Shown here in pieces: positions 1 through 14,857 of a stretch of 64,000 nt of DNA. Where the stretch lies: positions 7,068,001 through 7,132,000 of the forward strand of contig JAVTVX010000010.1 in the NCBI GenBank assembly GCA_033439265.1, given 5' to 3'. This stretch comes from Dillenia suffruticosa (lineage: Eukaryota > Streptophyta > Magnoliopsida > Dilleniales > Dilleniaceae). The notes beneath the pieces were generated by a model. It saw nothing but the letters and a program-made list of their open reading frames with translations. It was not told the origin of the DNA and searched no databases. The stretch's first letter is position 1, and each line of letters starts with the position of its first letter. The position numbers and the translations under genes are program-made.

Positions 1-1023
1 TCTTGTAATACTTTTCTCGAAATAGAGCTCTTTAAATTTCTTAGGCAAATACTTGCGTCCTCGATCGATTCTAAAAGTCTTGACTCTTAAGTCTAACTGA
101 TTTTCATCCTCGCTGATAAACCTCCTGAAATAATCCAATGCCTCGACTTGTGCGAGATCAGGTAGACGTAACCAAAATACATGTAATCGTCTATGAACAT
201 AATGAAGTATGTAGCTCCGTTTCGGGCTCTCATATTCATAGGCCCACATATATTGGAGTGGATCAGTTGTTATGGGTCCCAGCCCTCATTGCCTTTTCAA
301 ATGGTTTTGTCGTCACTTTGTCGGCTAGGTAAAACTCACATAAGGGTAACTCAACCCCGGTTAGCGGGCCCAACAAGTCATTCATTGTCAACCGGTTCAT
401 TCTCTTTTACCCTATGTGGCCAAATCTACTATATCAAACAGAAATATCATCAACTACGCTATCAGATGTATAGGTAATAGAAGATAAATCAGAAATATTA
501 TTAATGGAAACCATGTCCGATGCATAAAGTCCATTATGGACCAAACTAGAACATATCAAAGAATTATCGTATGAATCAAAACACTCAAGTTTTAAAACGG
601 AACAGAATATCCTAAGAGATCTAAACAAAGGACAGATAAAAGATTCCGCCGAATCTTGAGAGCATATAATACATCATGTAGGTACAAGACTTAGTTACTT
701 CGCAGTATCAGTTTGCATGTACTAATCCCTTTCACAACCACAAATACTCCGTTCTCCACATACAACCTCCTCGCTTAGGGACTCAATCGACGAAACTCCA
801 CATATGTGCTCCTATCTCGAACTACATGATCAGTGACTCCTGAGTTTACAATCCACAAAGAAGAAGAGTTAGTAAGTATCACAGTGAATGAAACATAACT
901 CATACCATATAAAGAAGAAGGACATATCTTTCACTCACCATACTCATGAGCAAAATGCCCAGATTTGTCACAAACGTAGTATCGAATTTTGCTCTTATCG
1001 AGCTCATTCTTCTTGCGTTTCTG

Positions 1024-1254
1024 TCATCTGTCCTCGGTTTTCGCTAATGGCTTTTTCTTAGCTTGGCTAGGTTTCCTATCATGTCTGTGCCATTTACGCT
1101 TGACGCCCTTGGAGCCCTTGCTCGACTCCACCACATAGGCATGACTAAATACAGACCTAGTCATCTCCTGACGCTCCTCCTCGAGCTCATAATGCCTACA
1201 TATATCCAAGAAAGTATGAATACTCTTAGTTTGTGTAAGATGACTCTTTACCAC
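1024..1254 (-). pseudogene. copia gag fragment
   Basis: A 76-codon open stretch on the minus strand. It reads as the middle of a plant copia gag: TKSIHTFLDICRHYELEEERQEMT, then a basic KGVKRKWHRHDRKPSQAKKK linker. This leads towards the decayed CCHC knuckle (CDKSGHFAHE) encoded just downstream near 925-960. Gag packages element RNA in virus-like particles; this piece lacks both ends and is not a host gene. Confidence 0.65.
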
Positions 1255-3053
1255 ATATCAAGAGTCAGGCAAGGATTTGATCACCCCCAATATCTAAATC
1301 TCATCAGACATCAACTCCTCCATATTCTTTAGATAAGCGATCATATCAGGAGTCAGGCAATGATTAGATCACCCCTAATACCTAAATCTCATTAGATATC
1401 GATTCCCCCATGTTCTTTAGAGAAGCGATCATATTCGACATATGCATCAGATGCTATTTCATAGTATAATCAGGCTTTTTCTTATAGGTGATGAACTTAT
1501 AGATCAGCATTCTCAACTTAGTAGCTGACCAGGAGCCAAGGTGCTCTCTCAGAGCACTCCAAACTGATATCGCAGTAGGATACTACTCATAGACCGGAAT
1601 CAGATCATCATGCATGCTGCTAAAGAAGATTGCCCTAACTTGGTCATTCTTCTTTTTCCATGCACGTACACCTCCTCATCTAGTTTCGCCTAAGGCGTAT
1701 CACCCATCTCGAGGTTTGTCATCTTGTCAAGTAGAACCTCCGCTAGGTCCTGTTCCTCGAAGATAAACTGAACTTTACGGTACCAAATCTCATAGTTGTC
1801 ACCGTTTAACTTGTCTTCCTTAACGAGATCAAGTACGATATTTTTCGTCGCAGCTATAGTCTTTACCACATAGAAAGAAAGAAACGTCAGTGACTAATAA
1901 TGTTTATTCTCACAATTTCGTGTACCCTACAAATTATTAAGTCAAAAATGATTCGAATATTGACCCCAAAGTGAGCGTGTAGGTCAATGGACACCATACA
2001 CTACAACCCGGGATCTCATCTCACCATCCGAACTTAGATTCATATCACAAAATCCCACAAATAATCACAAATATTGACATAGGACTCTTAAAATATTGAA
2101 AAAATTCAATTTTAGACGATCTGATGCACCGTTGGGATCCCTCGCGCCACCACGTGCCGGAGGGAGCCTAGCTCACGCACCAGACGCGCGGCGGGCCTCT
2201 CACATGCCGCCACGCTCCTGGCGCAGCTTGGCCCACGAAGGCCCACTCATGGCGCACGGCTGACGTGCTGAGCCGTGTAAGCCGGTTTAAAGACCGGGTC
2301 GAGCGTGGGTCGGTCAACGGGTTGGACCCCCAACCCGACCGCGTCGGGTTGCTGGTCGGAGCGAGTCAAGCTCCAACCCGATCCGAGACCCTGACCGCTT
2401 CATGCGCCTGCCTCACGCATGAAGTGCACGCGCCCGCCTGCTGCCGTGTAATGCACCTCTCCACGCGTGCTTCTCATGCGCCCGCGGTTCTGGATGTCTT
2501 CTTTCTCATCCGACTGGCCTGTAACCGGGTTTTTTGACCTGATTCTTTGAAAACCTATTTTTGACTATTTTTTTACAGTGATTTCGATCGGAAAATATAT
2601 TTGGACTTCCCAAAAACATTCTGAGCTCAATTTTTGGGAGATTTAAGCTTTAAACACGATGAATTAAATATCCAAATTTTGGCCCTTCGCAACCTCACCG
2701 GAAAACCCAGTTTCCAGCAACGACTCATCACAAAATGTATGTCAAAATGCAGATCAATGCACATTGAACACAAATATGATATTTATTTAAATCAAAAATC
2801 TCTTTATACGGACAGATCTAGGGTTTTAAGTTTTGGGTAATCTTTAAGCCGAAAACTTTGGACTCAATTTTAATGGCTAAAACGTACTCCAAAAATTCTA
2901 AAATAAATATATTCATGATCTACGTAACATGGGCAACGTCACGATATATTCGGATTCATGAAAATCATTCGTGATCTAAATCCTAAATTTTCAATCCCAT
3001 ATTTTTTATACCCGAAAATATTTCAAAAATTATTTAATAAATCCAACTATATG

Positions 3054-3065
3054 GTCTGATACCAA
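3054..3065 (-). other. Primer binding site of the copia remnant
   Basis: On the minus strand the sequence reads TTGGTATCAGACC, close to the TGGTATCAGAGC site complementary to the 3' end of initiator tRNA-Met that primes plant copia elements. It fixes the orientation: the 5' LTR lies to the right (from about 3069) and the coding region to the left. Confidence 0.65.
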
Positions 3066-3068
3066 TAT

Positions 3069-3420
3069 TGGATTTATATGCACATACACATGCGGAATCT
3101 AAATTCAGTAACAAAAATGGCACCGAAAATTCTCTACTCAGAATTTTTCTAACCCTTACTCAAGGAGATGTTTTTCTCCTTATTGTGCCGTTACAACCAT
3201 GGTAGTCTCTCCAGAGTTTTTGTCCTAGTTTCCTTATGCTCCTGTAATCACAAAAGGAAAGATATTCAAATCATATCGGTTACCATTTTAGGATATGGAA
3301 AATATGATAATTCACATTTTTTAAACATGAAAATATATTCCAACGTGGATTTTAATTCTATCGGTTACGATTCTAATTTGATTCATTTCACGATTTTTAT
3401 AATTTAAAGTTATTTTTTAT
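3069..3420 (-). repeat. Probable 5' LTR (partial) of the copia remnant
   Basis: The sequence beginning TGGATTTATATGC immediately right of the primer binding site is where the 5' LTR of the minus-strand element should lie. I could not find the outer end or a partner LTR, since the other one would be outside the window. The right limit given is only a guess at where AT-rich unassigned sequence begins. Confidence 0.35.
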
Positions 3421-3999
3421 AGTTTTGAATTTAAAAATTAAGTATCGGAATTGACAGGATAATTTAAGGATTTTGATTTCAAATCTATACAAAAATTCCG
3501 GTTTGGTTTTTCATGTTTATGTTTGCGTGCGTATCTCAACCTGCCACATGATAAAATTTAGTTTAAGGCGACACACTCCAGGCCAGGGGAGTCGTGAACG
3601 GCCCTGTTTAGAACTGGTTCCACTTCGAACTTGCAAAAAATTGTGCAGACAGCCGCATATTCGTTTTAGCCCACCACAGCACGATCCCCGAATGATAATG
3701 TAGTCTAGATACGCCGGGAAGGTTTTCTTTCTCACGCAACTCAAGAGTGAGAAAGAGAAATAAACATCACTCGCGTTTCGTCCTTCCCTCTGGAAAACAA
3801 CAAACTGGAACCCTAGAATTCACCATCATATTACACACAGGCAGACAGAGAGAGAGTGAGTGAGCAAAACCAAGCCCCTGAATCTTATCTTCGTCGATAA
3901 TGGAATCAATTTCCGTACAATTCGAGTTGATCATCTTCAATTCGTTCCAAATTTTGAACTAGAACTTCTCAAAACTTTTTCTCCTCCGTCGAAGTAGAA
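3421..3999 (+). other. Upstream region and 5' UTR of the SLH-domain gene
   Basis: No gene is seen. The last 250 bases or so are pyrimidine/GA-rich (gagagagagtgagtgagc near 3850) and end in the leader before the ATG at 4000. They are probably the promoter and 5' UTR. No clear TATA box was identified. Confidence 0.4.
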
Positions 4000-6900
4000 A
4001 TGGCTTCGATGACGACAACGAGGACGACGATTTGGTCTTCGAACTCTTCTCAACTTCGATTAGCTTTCAATTGCCGAAAATGTTCGTCAATGTTGGTGAA
4101 GGCGCGTTTCCAGAAGCTCAATCAACGAATTCGTCTCTTCTCTGTTGCTCAATACCGACCTAGTGAGATTAACAGATCGGAGCGTGTCTATGTTGTGAAT
4201 TCGTGGGCGAATTCCGACTCTTGGGTTAGCTCATTGGCTGCTTCTGATGCAAGTGAGACTTCTGGCGAAGAAAAGAGTAATCGATGGTCTAAAGGTATAC
4301 CTGCTTATTAACATTCATGTTAGTCTTCTCGGTAATTTGATTTCAATTTTGATGGCATAGTGTTTTGTGGTAGAAATTAGGGTCTGGATCATGAATACTT
4401 GGGTTTGAACATGGAAGACATGCTATTTTGAAGCAATTGTACCGATAAGAAACTCAGAAATTTGACTAATGTTCAGGGATGATGTTTAACACTTCTATTA
4501 AGTGATAAGGAAATGTCTTTTGTGCTTACATATAGGGTGTGTGTGTGGGGGCTGAAAAACTAGCATGGCAGCTCAAAGCTTCTTTTAAAGCTTATCCGCA
4601 TTGGTAGTAATATTCAATAAGCCAAGCTTAAGCATTTTGCTAATTAGTTTATATTTGCTTTGTATTAATTAAGCAAGCTACTCAGCTTGGTTTCATGTGA
4701 TGAATACCTGAGATTGAGCGTCCTGTTACTCAGCTAAGCTCCTTTATGACTCCATGCTGGGTGGGCGGGTGGGCTTTTATGCATTTTTGTTTGAGAAATT
4801 TTATTGGTATTCTTCTTTTATATAACATTTTCAAAGTAGTTCGCATTCAGGAATCTTGAGAGCAGGAGTAGCAGGTGTTTTTCTTGTTGTTGGAGTTACC
4901 TTTGCTGCCATGTCACTAGGCAAGCGGAACATTCCCGGTAAGTATATTTGTTTTTCTGTCTGCATGGTGTATACATATTAATGGTGGTGATAGCTATAGT
5001 AATGTGATTGTAAACAAGTTTTCAGTGGCTAGTGAAATGAGAACTAGACATGCTGCTCCATCTGCTGTTAATTTATTCCCAAGTTTCAAGTTATGTGCTA
5101 TGTAGAGTGTACTTGGGATGTCTTATTGTTGAATTGTGCAAAACAAATGTACAAAATACTTTGAATAAAAATTCAGAATATCATTGATATTTTGAGAGAA
5201 TTTGCATACAACTTGTGAGCATTTTTTCATGCCTTCAAAGAGCCACTAGAAGCCCTATTTATAGAGAAAGAGGAGAGAGAGAGCTAAAGAGAAAAAAGAG
5301 AATGGAGAGGGCACTGCCCTCTCCTTTTCTGGCCGTTGGGGCTGTCCCCAACGGCTAGCATACTAGCCGTTGGGGCCCTTTATGGGCCCCTTTGAGATGA
5401 AAAAGTCTGGGTCCTAAAGGACCCAGCAGATGCCCACAGGCTGAGCCCATTTAGGGCCCAATTTGAGTCCCTAAATGGGCTAGACAGACTGGACTTAAAA
5501 CAGGTAAAATCTGTCCCTTTGATGGCTTACCAAGAGGATCCCTAATTCTCCTTTATTTCAACACTTATATCCCAGATGTTTGCGGTTCATAAAGTTATGT
5601 TGCATGGACGCTTATAAAAACAAGCAATCATGCATGACCTTTTGACATTACATAAAACAAGACTTTTTTAACTTAAAGTAGTGTTAAAAGTTTTTGTAAC
5701 TTTGTCTGTGTTCCTAGATGAAATGGCAGCTCGAAGAATGATAGAGGTAGACATCTGTTCTTTGGCTATGATCTGGTTTCTAGCTATACGTATGATTAAA
5801 ACTGTTTGCATAAACAGGACACAAACAACAGATGGAGCCCTTGACAACACAGCAAGAAGTGTCGACTTCTGATAGCCAGAATGGCAAAGAGGATGCTGAC
5901 ACCCACAACATGTTAAGAGATGAAGAAAGCCACCCAGAAAATTATAGTTTGGAGAGTAAGACAGGTACAGTCATGGACCACTATTCGTCTCCAAATATTG
6001 AAGAAGGTAATGATGGGAATAAATCTGGTAAAGAAACTGATCAGGTGTTATCATCAGAATTCAACACTAAAAACACCTCAAATAGTTTTGACACCATTGA
6101 AAATCCGCCTGTTCAAGAAGATATGCAATATGAATCAGGCTCTAATGACATTCTAGTTTCTTCTGATGTGATTCCAAGTCCTCCTAGGTCTGAATCCAAG
6201 AATATTGGTGGCTTAACTGTAAGCTTGAGCATTAAGGACTTAGATGCAAGCCTTACTGCTCGTAGACCACGATCATCGACAGATTTTGAGGAGAAAGAGA
6301 AAGCCTTTGAACTCACCAACTCTCTTATCCCAGATGCTAATCTACAAGATCTTAGAACTAGACACCAAGAGGAGATTCATAGTTTAATAGGAAAGGAAGA
6401 TATCAATCCGCCCTCTTCTGATTCTGCTGCTCATACACCTGGCAACCCTTCAGCCTTGAGTATCCCAATTGATTCAAACTTGGATGCTGATTTAAGACCC
6501 CAAGCTCAGCCTGGTTATGTTATAGATACTGCACCTCTTTCAACCAAAGAAGAATCGACCTTAGCCTATCAATTTACAAGTGGTTATGACGATACCAGTA
6601 GCAACAGGATTTTTTCTGAACCAACTTACACTGGAAAATCATTCTCTGCTGGTATACCTGCTCCATCTGTAGTTTCTGCAGCTGTACAGGTGCTCCCTGG
6701 AAAGATCTTGCTGCCAACAGTTGTTGATCAAGTGCAGCGACAGGCGCTAACAGCATTACAAGTTCTGAAGGTAGCTCTCTGCTCTTTAGTGATAGCTAGA
6801 TTATTTGAGGTTAGGAGCTTTATGAATATGATAGCAGTATAAATTATTCTTTCTGCTTTTGAGAGTAAGTTGAGCTATGTGGTAAAGTGGAAGGTGCCTT

Positions 6901-9900
6901 CAACTTGTAAGGTCCCTTAGTTGCCTGACTAGAGACAAGGAATTGGTTCTTCCCTCTAATTGCTTTGGGGGATTACTGATTGGAGTTCCCTTCTCATGTG
7001 GGTCAAAATGTGAACCCCCAAAAGGAACTGTGTAAATTTATGATGCTATGCTTGCACTATCATTCAACATTAAGCATTTGCTTGTCTTTTTGTACGTTGA
7101 ACTTGATAAGTTTTGTTTGGTACATATTCCTTCAAACATTATGTTTCTTGAAAGAAATTGTCCTTGGTTGTTTTGGGAAGTAAATGATGCTGTTGGAATT
7201 CATTAAAGATATTTTTTGTCACCAGTGATCAACTTAACTTCCTATGTAAACTCTGACAAGCCTTTTGCCCCATCTTTCTAAAGGTCATTGAGGCGGATGC
7301 TCGACCCAGTGATTTATGTACTCGTCGTGAATATGCTCGTTGGTTGGTTTCAGCAAGTGGTGCTCTCTCTAGGTAAATGCACCTCTCTCATTTCTATGAC
7401 TTTTTGGAGAATGATGTTGGATCACCATTAACTCCTGACGGCTTTTAGTTGCTGTCATTGTAAATTGTAGGAATACATTTTCCAAGGTATATCCTGCTAT
7501 GTACATAGAGAACGTTACAGTACTTGCATTTGATGATATTACACCCGAAGACCCTGATTTCTCCTATATTCAGGGTAAGGGATAAGATGCCGTCGAGGCT
7601 TCTTTAAGAAGGTTCTCTTACCGCAGGTGTCCTTGTCATTGCGTTATAAATTTTACTTCCTATGTTTCAGGTTTGGCAGAAGCTGGACTTATCTCAAGCA
7701 AGCTTTCAAGACATGACTTGCTTTCTACTGTAGATGAAGAGCAAAATTTGTTCTGTTTCTATCCTGAAAGGTATCTTCTCCATTCACGGTACTATGAATT
7801 ATCTTATTATCGTCCACTAACGTCATATTTCCTTCGATATTCTATTAATTACCGGTTTGTGTACGATACATTCAACTTGATGATTTATCCAAAAGATAAC
7901 AACAACAACAACAACCAAGCCTTTATCCCACTAAATGAGGTTGGCTATATATATATATAAATAAAATCTTATATTTGAAGAGACCCATTTTTGCTTTGTA
8001 TTTTCTTTTACTCCTTTTTAACTGGTCATTGGTTTTATGGATGTACTTCTTAATTATTGTCTAATCAGAATTTTCACAATTTTTGTCTTCTTTGCGTAGA
8101 TTGCGCACTTCAAATTTGTGTATTTTCTTGTTATAAATTTACTTTTGTGTCACAGCCTTCTTTCACGTCAGGATCTTGTCAGTTGGAAGATGGCACTGGA
8201 AAAGAGACAGCTTCCAGAAGCAGACAGAAAGGTTACGTAAATGATATTGATAAATGAGTTCTATGCATGATTGCGAAGTTTGTAGATACATGTGATTTAA
8301 TTATTGTTCATATACAGACCCTGTACCAGCTTTCTGGTTTCATAGACGTTGACAAGATAAACCCTGATGCATGTCCTGCGCTCGTGGCTGACCTATCTAT
8401 GGGAGAACATGGAATAATAGCACTTGCATTTGGTTAGTCATTTTGTGGCTGTGCCTAATTGTCGACTATGTTATGCTTCTGATATCTCATAAAAGTTGCA
8501 TTCATAGGTTATACAAGACTGTTCCAACCAGATAAGCCAGTCACAAAAGCTCAAGCTGCTATTGCTCTATCCACTGGGGAGGCCTCTGACATAGTGAGTG
8601 AGGAGCTTACACGCATAGAGGCAGAGTTTATAGCAGAAAATGCAGTTGCTGCACACAGTGCATTGGTAGCCCAAGTTGAGAAGGATATTAATGCAAGTTT
8701 TGAGAAAGAACTTTTGTTAGAAAGGGAAAAGGTTGATGCTCTGGAGAAATTGACAGATGAAACAAGGCGGGAACTTGAAAGGTTAAGAGCTGAAAGAGAG
8801 GAACAAAACATGGCCTTACTGAGAGAGCGTTCCGTTGTTGAATCAGAGATGGAAGTTCTCTCAAGGTTAAGGAATGAAGTAGAGGAACAGTTACAAAGCC
8901 TTATGAGCAACAAGGTAGAGATATCTTATGAAAAGGAACGCATAACTAAACTTCGTAAAGCAGCAGAAGATGAAAACCAAGTTATTGCCCGTCTTCAATA
9001 TGAGCTGGAGGTTGAGAGGAAGGCCCTATCTATGGCCAGGTACATATTTTTCTTCATGTCCAGTAGAGCCTAATATCGAAAACTTGAGACAAAAGTAACC
9101 TTAGTTTGGCAGTTCAGAAGCAATTGATGATGTAAGGGTCTTATGCACATGGCTGACTAAACAGGGAAAAAAAAAATGGTAAAAGAGGCTAAATTTACTG
9201 GTACCATAGAGGTGTTTAACAATAGACTGTCCTTGACCAAAACTTTTCATAGTAATAATTGCAAAAAGGTTGCTTGTGATAGTTTTTTTTTACCGTGCCA
9301 GCTTTGGATTTATCTGGTTACTCGAAACTCAGCTATACCTTGATTATTCTCTGTAACTGAGTGTCAATTGTTTCTTCGTAAATGAAGAATATGAGAATTG
9401 CATCTCATACGGCTTGTGTAATGCTGAATGTTGAAATAAAAAGTAATTATTACACTTATCAAGGACTGTATTGAGGAATTCCAATGGCCTTTTCGGTTGA
9501 AGTTTATGCTCCATCCCAAATGGTATCATAGAAAACTAGCAGACATACATTTTTTATCAGGGGCATCATGATATGGGAATACCTGGTCTGGTGCCTCTAT
9601 TTGTGATGGGATTTCCTATTTCAGGAGGGCACTATAAGCATAAGCTATAGGTGGCTGTATGACGAACCTTGTGTATATGGTCTTGCAGCAGGTCTTGGGA
9701 AAAAATGTTTCTGGTCACCTGCTGGTTGTGCATAAAGCTAAAGCCGCAGGACTATTTATATTGTCTCTGTTAGAACAGTCTTATTTACTACTAATCCTTA
9801 ACTGTTGAGGCCCCAGGTCGTTTATAGAACAGTCTTTTGATTTGTTTGCATCTGCCACTCTCCAAGCCCTATAGATACCTTTGAGCCCCGTGTACAAGTT

Positions 9901-10607
9901 TTCCCTTTTCATTGCCACTCCCCTTTGATGTTTGGCTTCATGTGGCCAAGGACTAAACTGTTTTTGGAACAGTGGGTTGACTATTGCCTGTCAAAGGAGA
10001 ACAGCTTAAAAATATGCGGATCATGATAATAGGATCGTACCCAGGCCTCAACAAGATACCTGATTGATCTTCCATCTTACCTTTTTAGGGTCATCCAGAA
10101 GCCATTGGGCAATTAATTTCAGTGTTTTGATCTTCCAGGGCATGGGCTCAGAATGAAGCAAAAAAGGCCAGAGAGCAAGCAAAAGCACTAGAGGAGGCAA
10201 GAGACCACTGGGAAAGACACGGGATCAAGGTGGTTGTTGATAGTGACCTCCAAGAGGAGGCCTTAGCTGACCTTACATGGGCTAATGCAGGAGAGGCATC
10301 AATAGAAGGAACTGTCGCTAGGGCTGAAAACTTGGTTGACAAGCTCAAGGCAATGGGAGCTGATTTAACTGGAAAATCAAGAGATGTAATCCAGAAAATT
10401 GTTAATTATATTCTTTTCTTGATATACAATTTTAAGATGTGGGTCTCTAATGCCTGCATAAAAGCACATGAGCTGAAAGAAGTTGGCATTTCTAAGGTTG
10501 GTCAGAATACAGCGGAACTCGGTCTGACCTTAAAGGAAGGAGCTAAGCGAGTGGTTGGAGATTGCAGGGATGGAGTTGAGAAACTCACTCAAAGATTCAA
10601 GACATGA
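4000..10607 (+). CDS. Plastid SLH-domain, coiled-coil membrane protein (Arabidopsis At5g23890-like)
   Basis: Ten exons join in frame to 939 aa: 4000-4294, 4851-4937, 5818-6770, 7284-7372, 7471-7574, 7671-7770, 8156-8231, 8318-8432, 8508-9039, 10139-10607. All introns are GT-AG. The N-terminus (about 1-95) is Ser/Arg/Thr-rich and looks like a chloroplast transit peptide. A hydrophobic segment (AGVAGVFLVVGVTFAAMSLG, about 101-120) is the likely membrane anchor. About 130-445 is acidic and low-complexity. About 475-635 holds SLH-like repeats (AFDDITPEDPDFSYI, then FIDVDKINP and FQPDKPVTKAQAAIAL). About 640-800 is a long coiled coil, followed by an amphipathic/hydrophobic C-terminal part (YILFLIYNFKMWVSN). 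Homologues are plant plastid proteins, from memory of the family; the biochemical role is not established by sequence. Intron 2 carries a solo LTR. No coding damage is seen. Confidence 0.88.
5127..5563 (-). mobile_element. Solo LTR in intron 2 of the SLH gene
   Basis: A 437-bp block starts TGTTGAA and ends TTCAACA, and is flanked by perfect 5-bp duplications CTTAT at 5122-5126 and 5564-5568. There is no internal domain and no second LTR, so this is a solo LTR left by LTR-LTR recombination. On the minus strand a CTATAAATAGG TATA box (near 5258-5268) lies upstream of an A/T-rich stretch suited to R/U5, so I infer minus orientation, opposite to the host gene. The family (copia or gypsy) cannot be assigned without the internal region. 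Confidence 0.85.
7905..7960 (+). repeat. SINE/LINE 3'-end-like fragment in intron 6
   Basis: A run of AAC triplets is followed by AAGCCTTTATCCCACTAAAT, then GAGGTTGGCTATATATATA. This is close to a widespread plant repeat tail (CAAGCCTTATCCCACTAAGT then GGGGTCGGCTA), which I recall from retroposon 3' ends. Only the tail is present. It sits in the intron downstream of exon 6 of the SLH gene. Confidence 0.45.
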
Positions 10608-11223
10608 TCTGTAAATCTGCTCTGCTTTTCTGCTCTACCAATATTTAAACCTGGGACCTGGAATAAAATCCAAGAGTTGTTTTTTCCTTCTTTGGTTGCA
10701 AACGATTGGTATCCTTGTCTGTGTTTCAATAATGATTTTTGACCCCCAACCCCCCCCCCCGGCACCAAAACACAAAAAAAAAAAAAAAAAAAAAAAAAAG
10801 AAAAGCTACACAATCACTGTTGTATGTTTAAATCTCCATTTAACTCCAAATTTGGAACTTTGTGTCATATATAACGAAAGTTATGACCACTGGACCCGAC
10901 ACTTTTCTTTCGACAAATATTGATATTCTGTTGCTTCTTTGATTCCTTTAATGTATACCCATTTTTTTTGGGGGGTATCAGGTCCACATACAACTATGTT
11001 AGTCTGCATAATTACCTTTTTGATTGGTGGAAGCATTAGCCGCATAAAGTTGGTGGTCTCACAGTCTAAACCCCATTTATCAAAAAACATCTTGACCACT
11101 GGGATTTGCTTGTTCAATTGAAAAAGGACCCTACTTCCAAGATTAGAAGGATTTATTGGTAAGAAAAAGTTCCTCCTATTGGGTGTGACTTAATTACCAA
11201 TTGGACCAACGGAAAAGACAACT
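10608..11223. other. 3' flank of the SLH gene
   Basis: 3' UTR and downstream sequence with a C-run followed by a long A-run near 10750-10799 (possible retroposed tail or microsatellite). No gene is seen. Confidence 0.4.
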
Positions 11224-11391
11224 ATGTTGACGAATCTCAAACTTGGAATAATCAGATCGCCCTACAAAAGCATGAAAGGCATGAAGTACTCGGGCAACAA
11301 CTTCTATGTGGAAGGTCCGGTTCTGCGGCCTGGCCATGGAAGTCCTCCAAAAGTTGTTGAGATCTCAAAATGGAAGCCATCCGGCTTCTAA
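11224..11391 (+). CDS. Short unrecognised ORF (55 aa)
   Basis: The frame opens with ATG at 11224 and runs MLTNLKLGIIRSPYKS, then MKGMKYSGNNFYVEGPVL, then RPGHGSPPKVVEISK, ending KPSGF before TAA. Its composition (balanced charges, Gly/Pro motifs, no low complexity) is more protein-like than the surrounding AT-rich spacer. A stop lies a few codons upstream, so if real it is either a complete small protein or the last exon of a gene whose earlier exons I could not identify. I do not recognise the family. It may also be a gene relic. Confidence 0.3.
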   Translation: MLTNLKLGIIRSPYKSMKGMKYSGNNFYVEGPVLRPGHGSPPKVVEISKWKPSGF

Positions 11392-11588
11392 TTTAGCAAG
11401 AACTGACAGATTTGTGGCCAGTAACCCTGCAAGGGGCACTTACCTGTGCCACTTTGTTGGTTCTTAGAGACTTACCTGTGCCACTAACAGCCACAGTTTG
11501 CAAGTAATACTGCATTAAAAAGTTCAATAACTGAAAGGCCGAACCATTCATTAGGAGAGAAGGTTTGTTGTTGTTGTTGTTGTTGTTT

Positions 11589-11627
<39 letters not shown>

Positions 11628-12199
11628 TGTGTGGGCGCGTCTTGGTACCATAATTCGAACTTCAGCCCAAGTTCTAACACCCACATGAGCCATAACCATC
11701 AGGCCGAAAGTTCTGTGGTCGTTCGGAGATAAGTTGCCATGCATTTAAACTTGGATAACTTCATAGCCATTGAATTGAGGGCAAAAAATGCCAGGAGTCA
11801 TCTTTTATAAGATATTGGTTGAAGTTACCAGAAAAGGAGAATTTGAAAGAGCTTTCATTTGACTACTTGTGCAAAAGCGGTTCCCCTGATTGATTCAGCT
11901 TAGATTAGCCAGCTGGGGGTTTTTGCAATTCCCCATATGGGATAAAGAAAAGAACAAGAATAAGAATATCGCCCTATTACCAGGGGCGGCAAAGGCCGTT
12001 TGATAAATATCTCTTCTTCTCTTCAACTTCAGCAGGTTAAGTAAAATCTTTATCTCAAAATTTTATCTGAGTAGCATACAAGTAAGCCAAAAGGCAGGGC
12101 TCCTACGGATGGCTTAAAACAAAAACGAAATTCCGGGCATAGTTTCAAAAAAAAAAAGAGGGGAAATGACATGATCTAAACAGACAACCAATCTCTGCT
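11392..12199. other. Spacer with (TTG)n and poly-T microsatellite
   Basis: Contains a TTG repeat (about 11565-11586) followed by a T-run to about 11624, then unassigned sequence down to the 3' flank of the RPL36 copy. No gene is seen. The long A/T and TTG tracts give only artefactual Lys/Gln-rich frames. Confidence 0.5.
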
Positions 12200-14451
<2,252 letters not shown>

Positions 14452-14857
14452 TACCTGCTTCAACAACCAAAAATAAATAAAAAGGTCAATCAATCAATTC
14501 GATCAAAAGACATACAAATAAACGACAATCAAAAAAATTTGCCTTTTGGAAACCTCACAAATCTGAACATTTCAAAGCACTAAGAGTACCTTGAAAGCCA
14601 TAAAACAGGATCAGGAGAGAGCAAAAAAGCGGGGTTTGGAGAGAAATGTTATTACCGATTGATCTGATCGGCGATGTGGGCTGCAGAGCTTCAAAGGCTG
14701 CGAAGCGTTGATATAAAAAAAAACAAAAGAAAAAAAGAAAAAAAGAAAGTAGGGTTTTAATAAGTCCTCGCCGTGGTTTATACCTGTAAACATGGCCCTG
14801 GGCCAAACCGGCCCGGGACCGATATTGGTCCCAATTCATGGTTCCGGAACCTCCGGG

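Larger units (their letters stand above)
1..3068 (-). mobile_element. Ty1/copia retrotransposon remnant (integrase, protease, gag, leader)
   Basis: Reading leftwards on the minus strand from a primer binding site near 3054-3065 gives the normal copia order. There is a long GC-rich leader (about 2120-2530), gag (about 1000-1900, with NYEIWYRKVQF near 1800 and a decayed zinc knuckle near 940), a protease motif (about 826-862), and an integrase core at 1-260 with GPMNMRARNGA and FIDDY. Frames are broken many times and the protease catalytic Asp codon reads Asn, so the element is dead. Reverse transcriptase and RNase H would lie left of the window. The gag part contains an 88-bp tandem duplication near 1263-1438. 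Copia identity is well supported; the exact ends are not. Confidence 0.8.

Noticed and set aside
8551-8913. 120-codon minus-strand frame
   Set aside because: Antisense shadow of the coiled-coil exon of the SLH gene; Ser/Leu-rich from reversed Glu/Lys codons.
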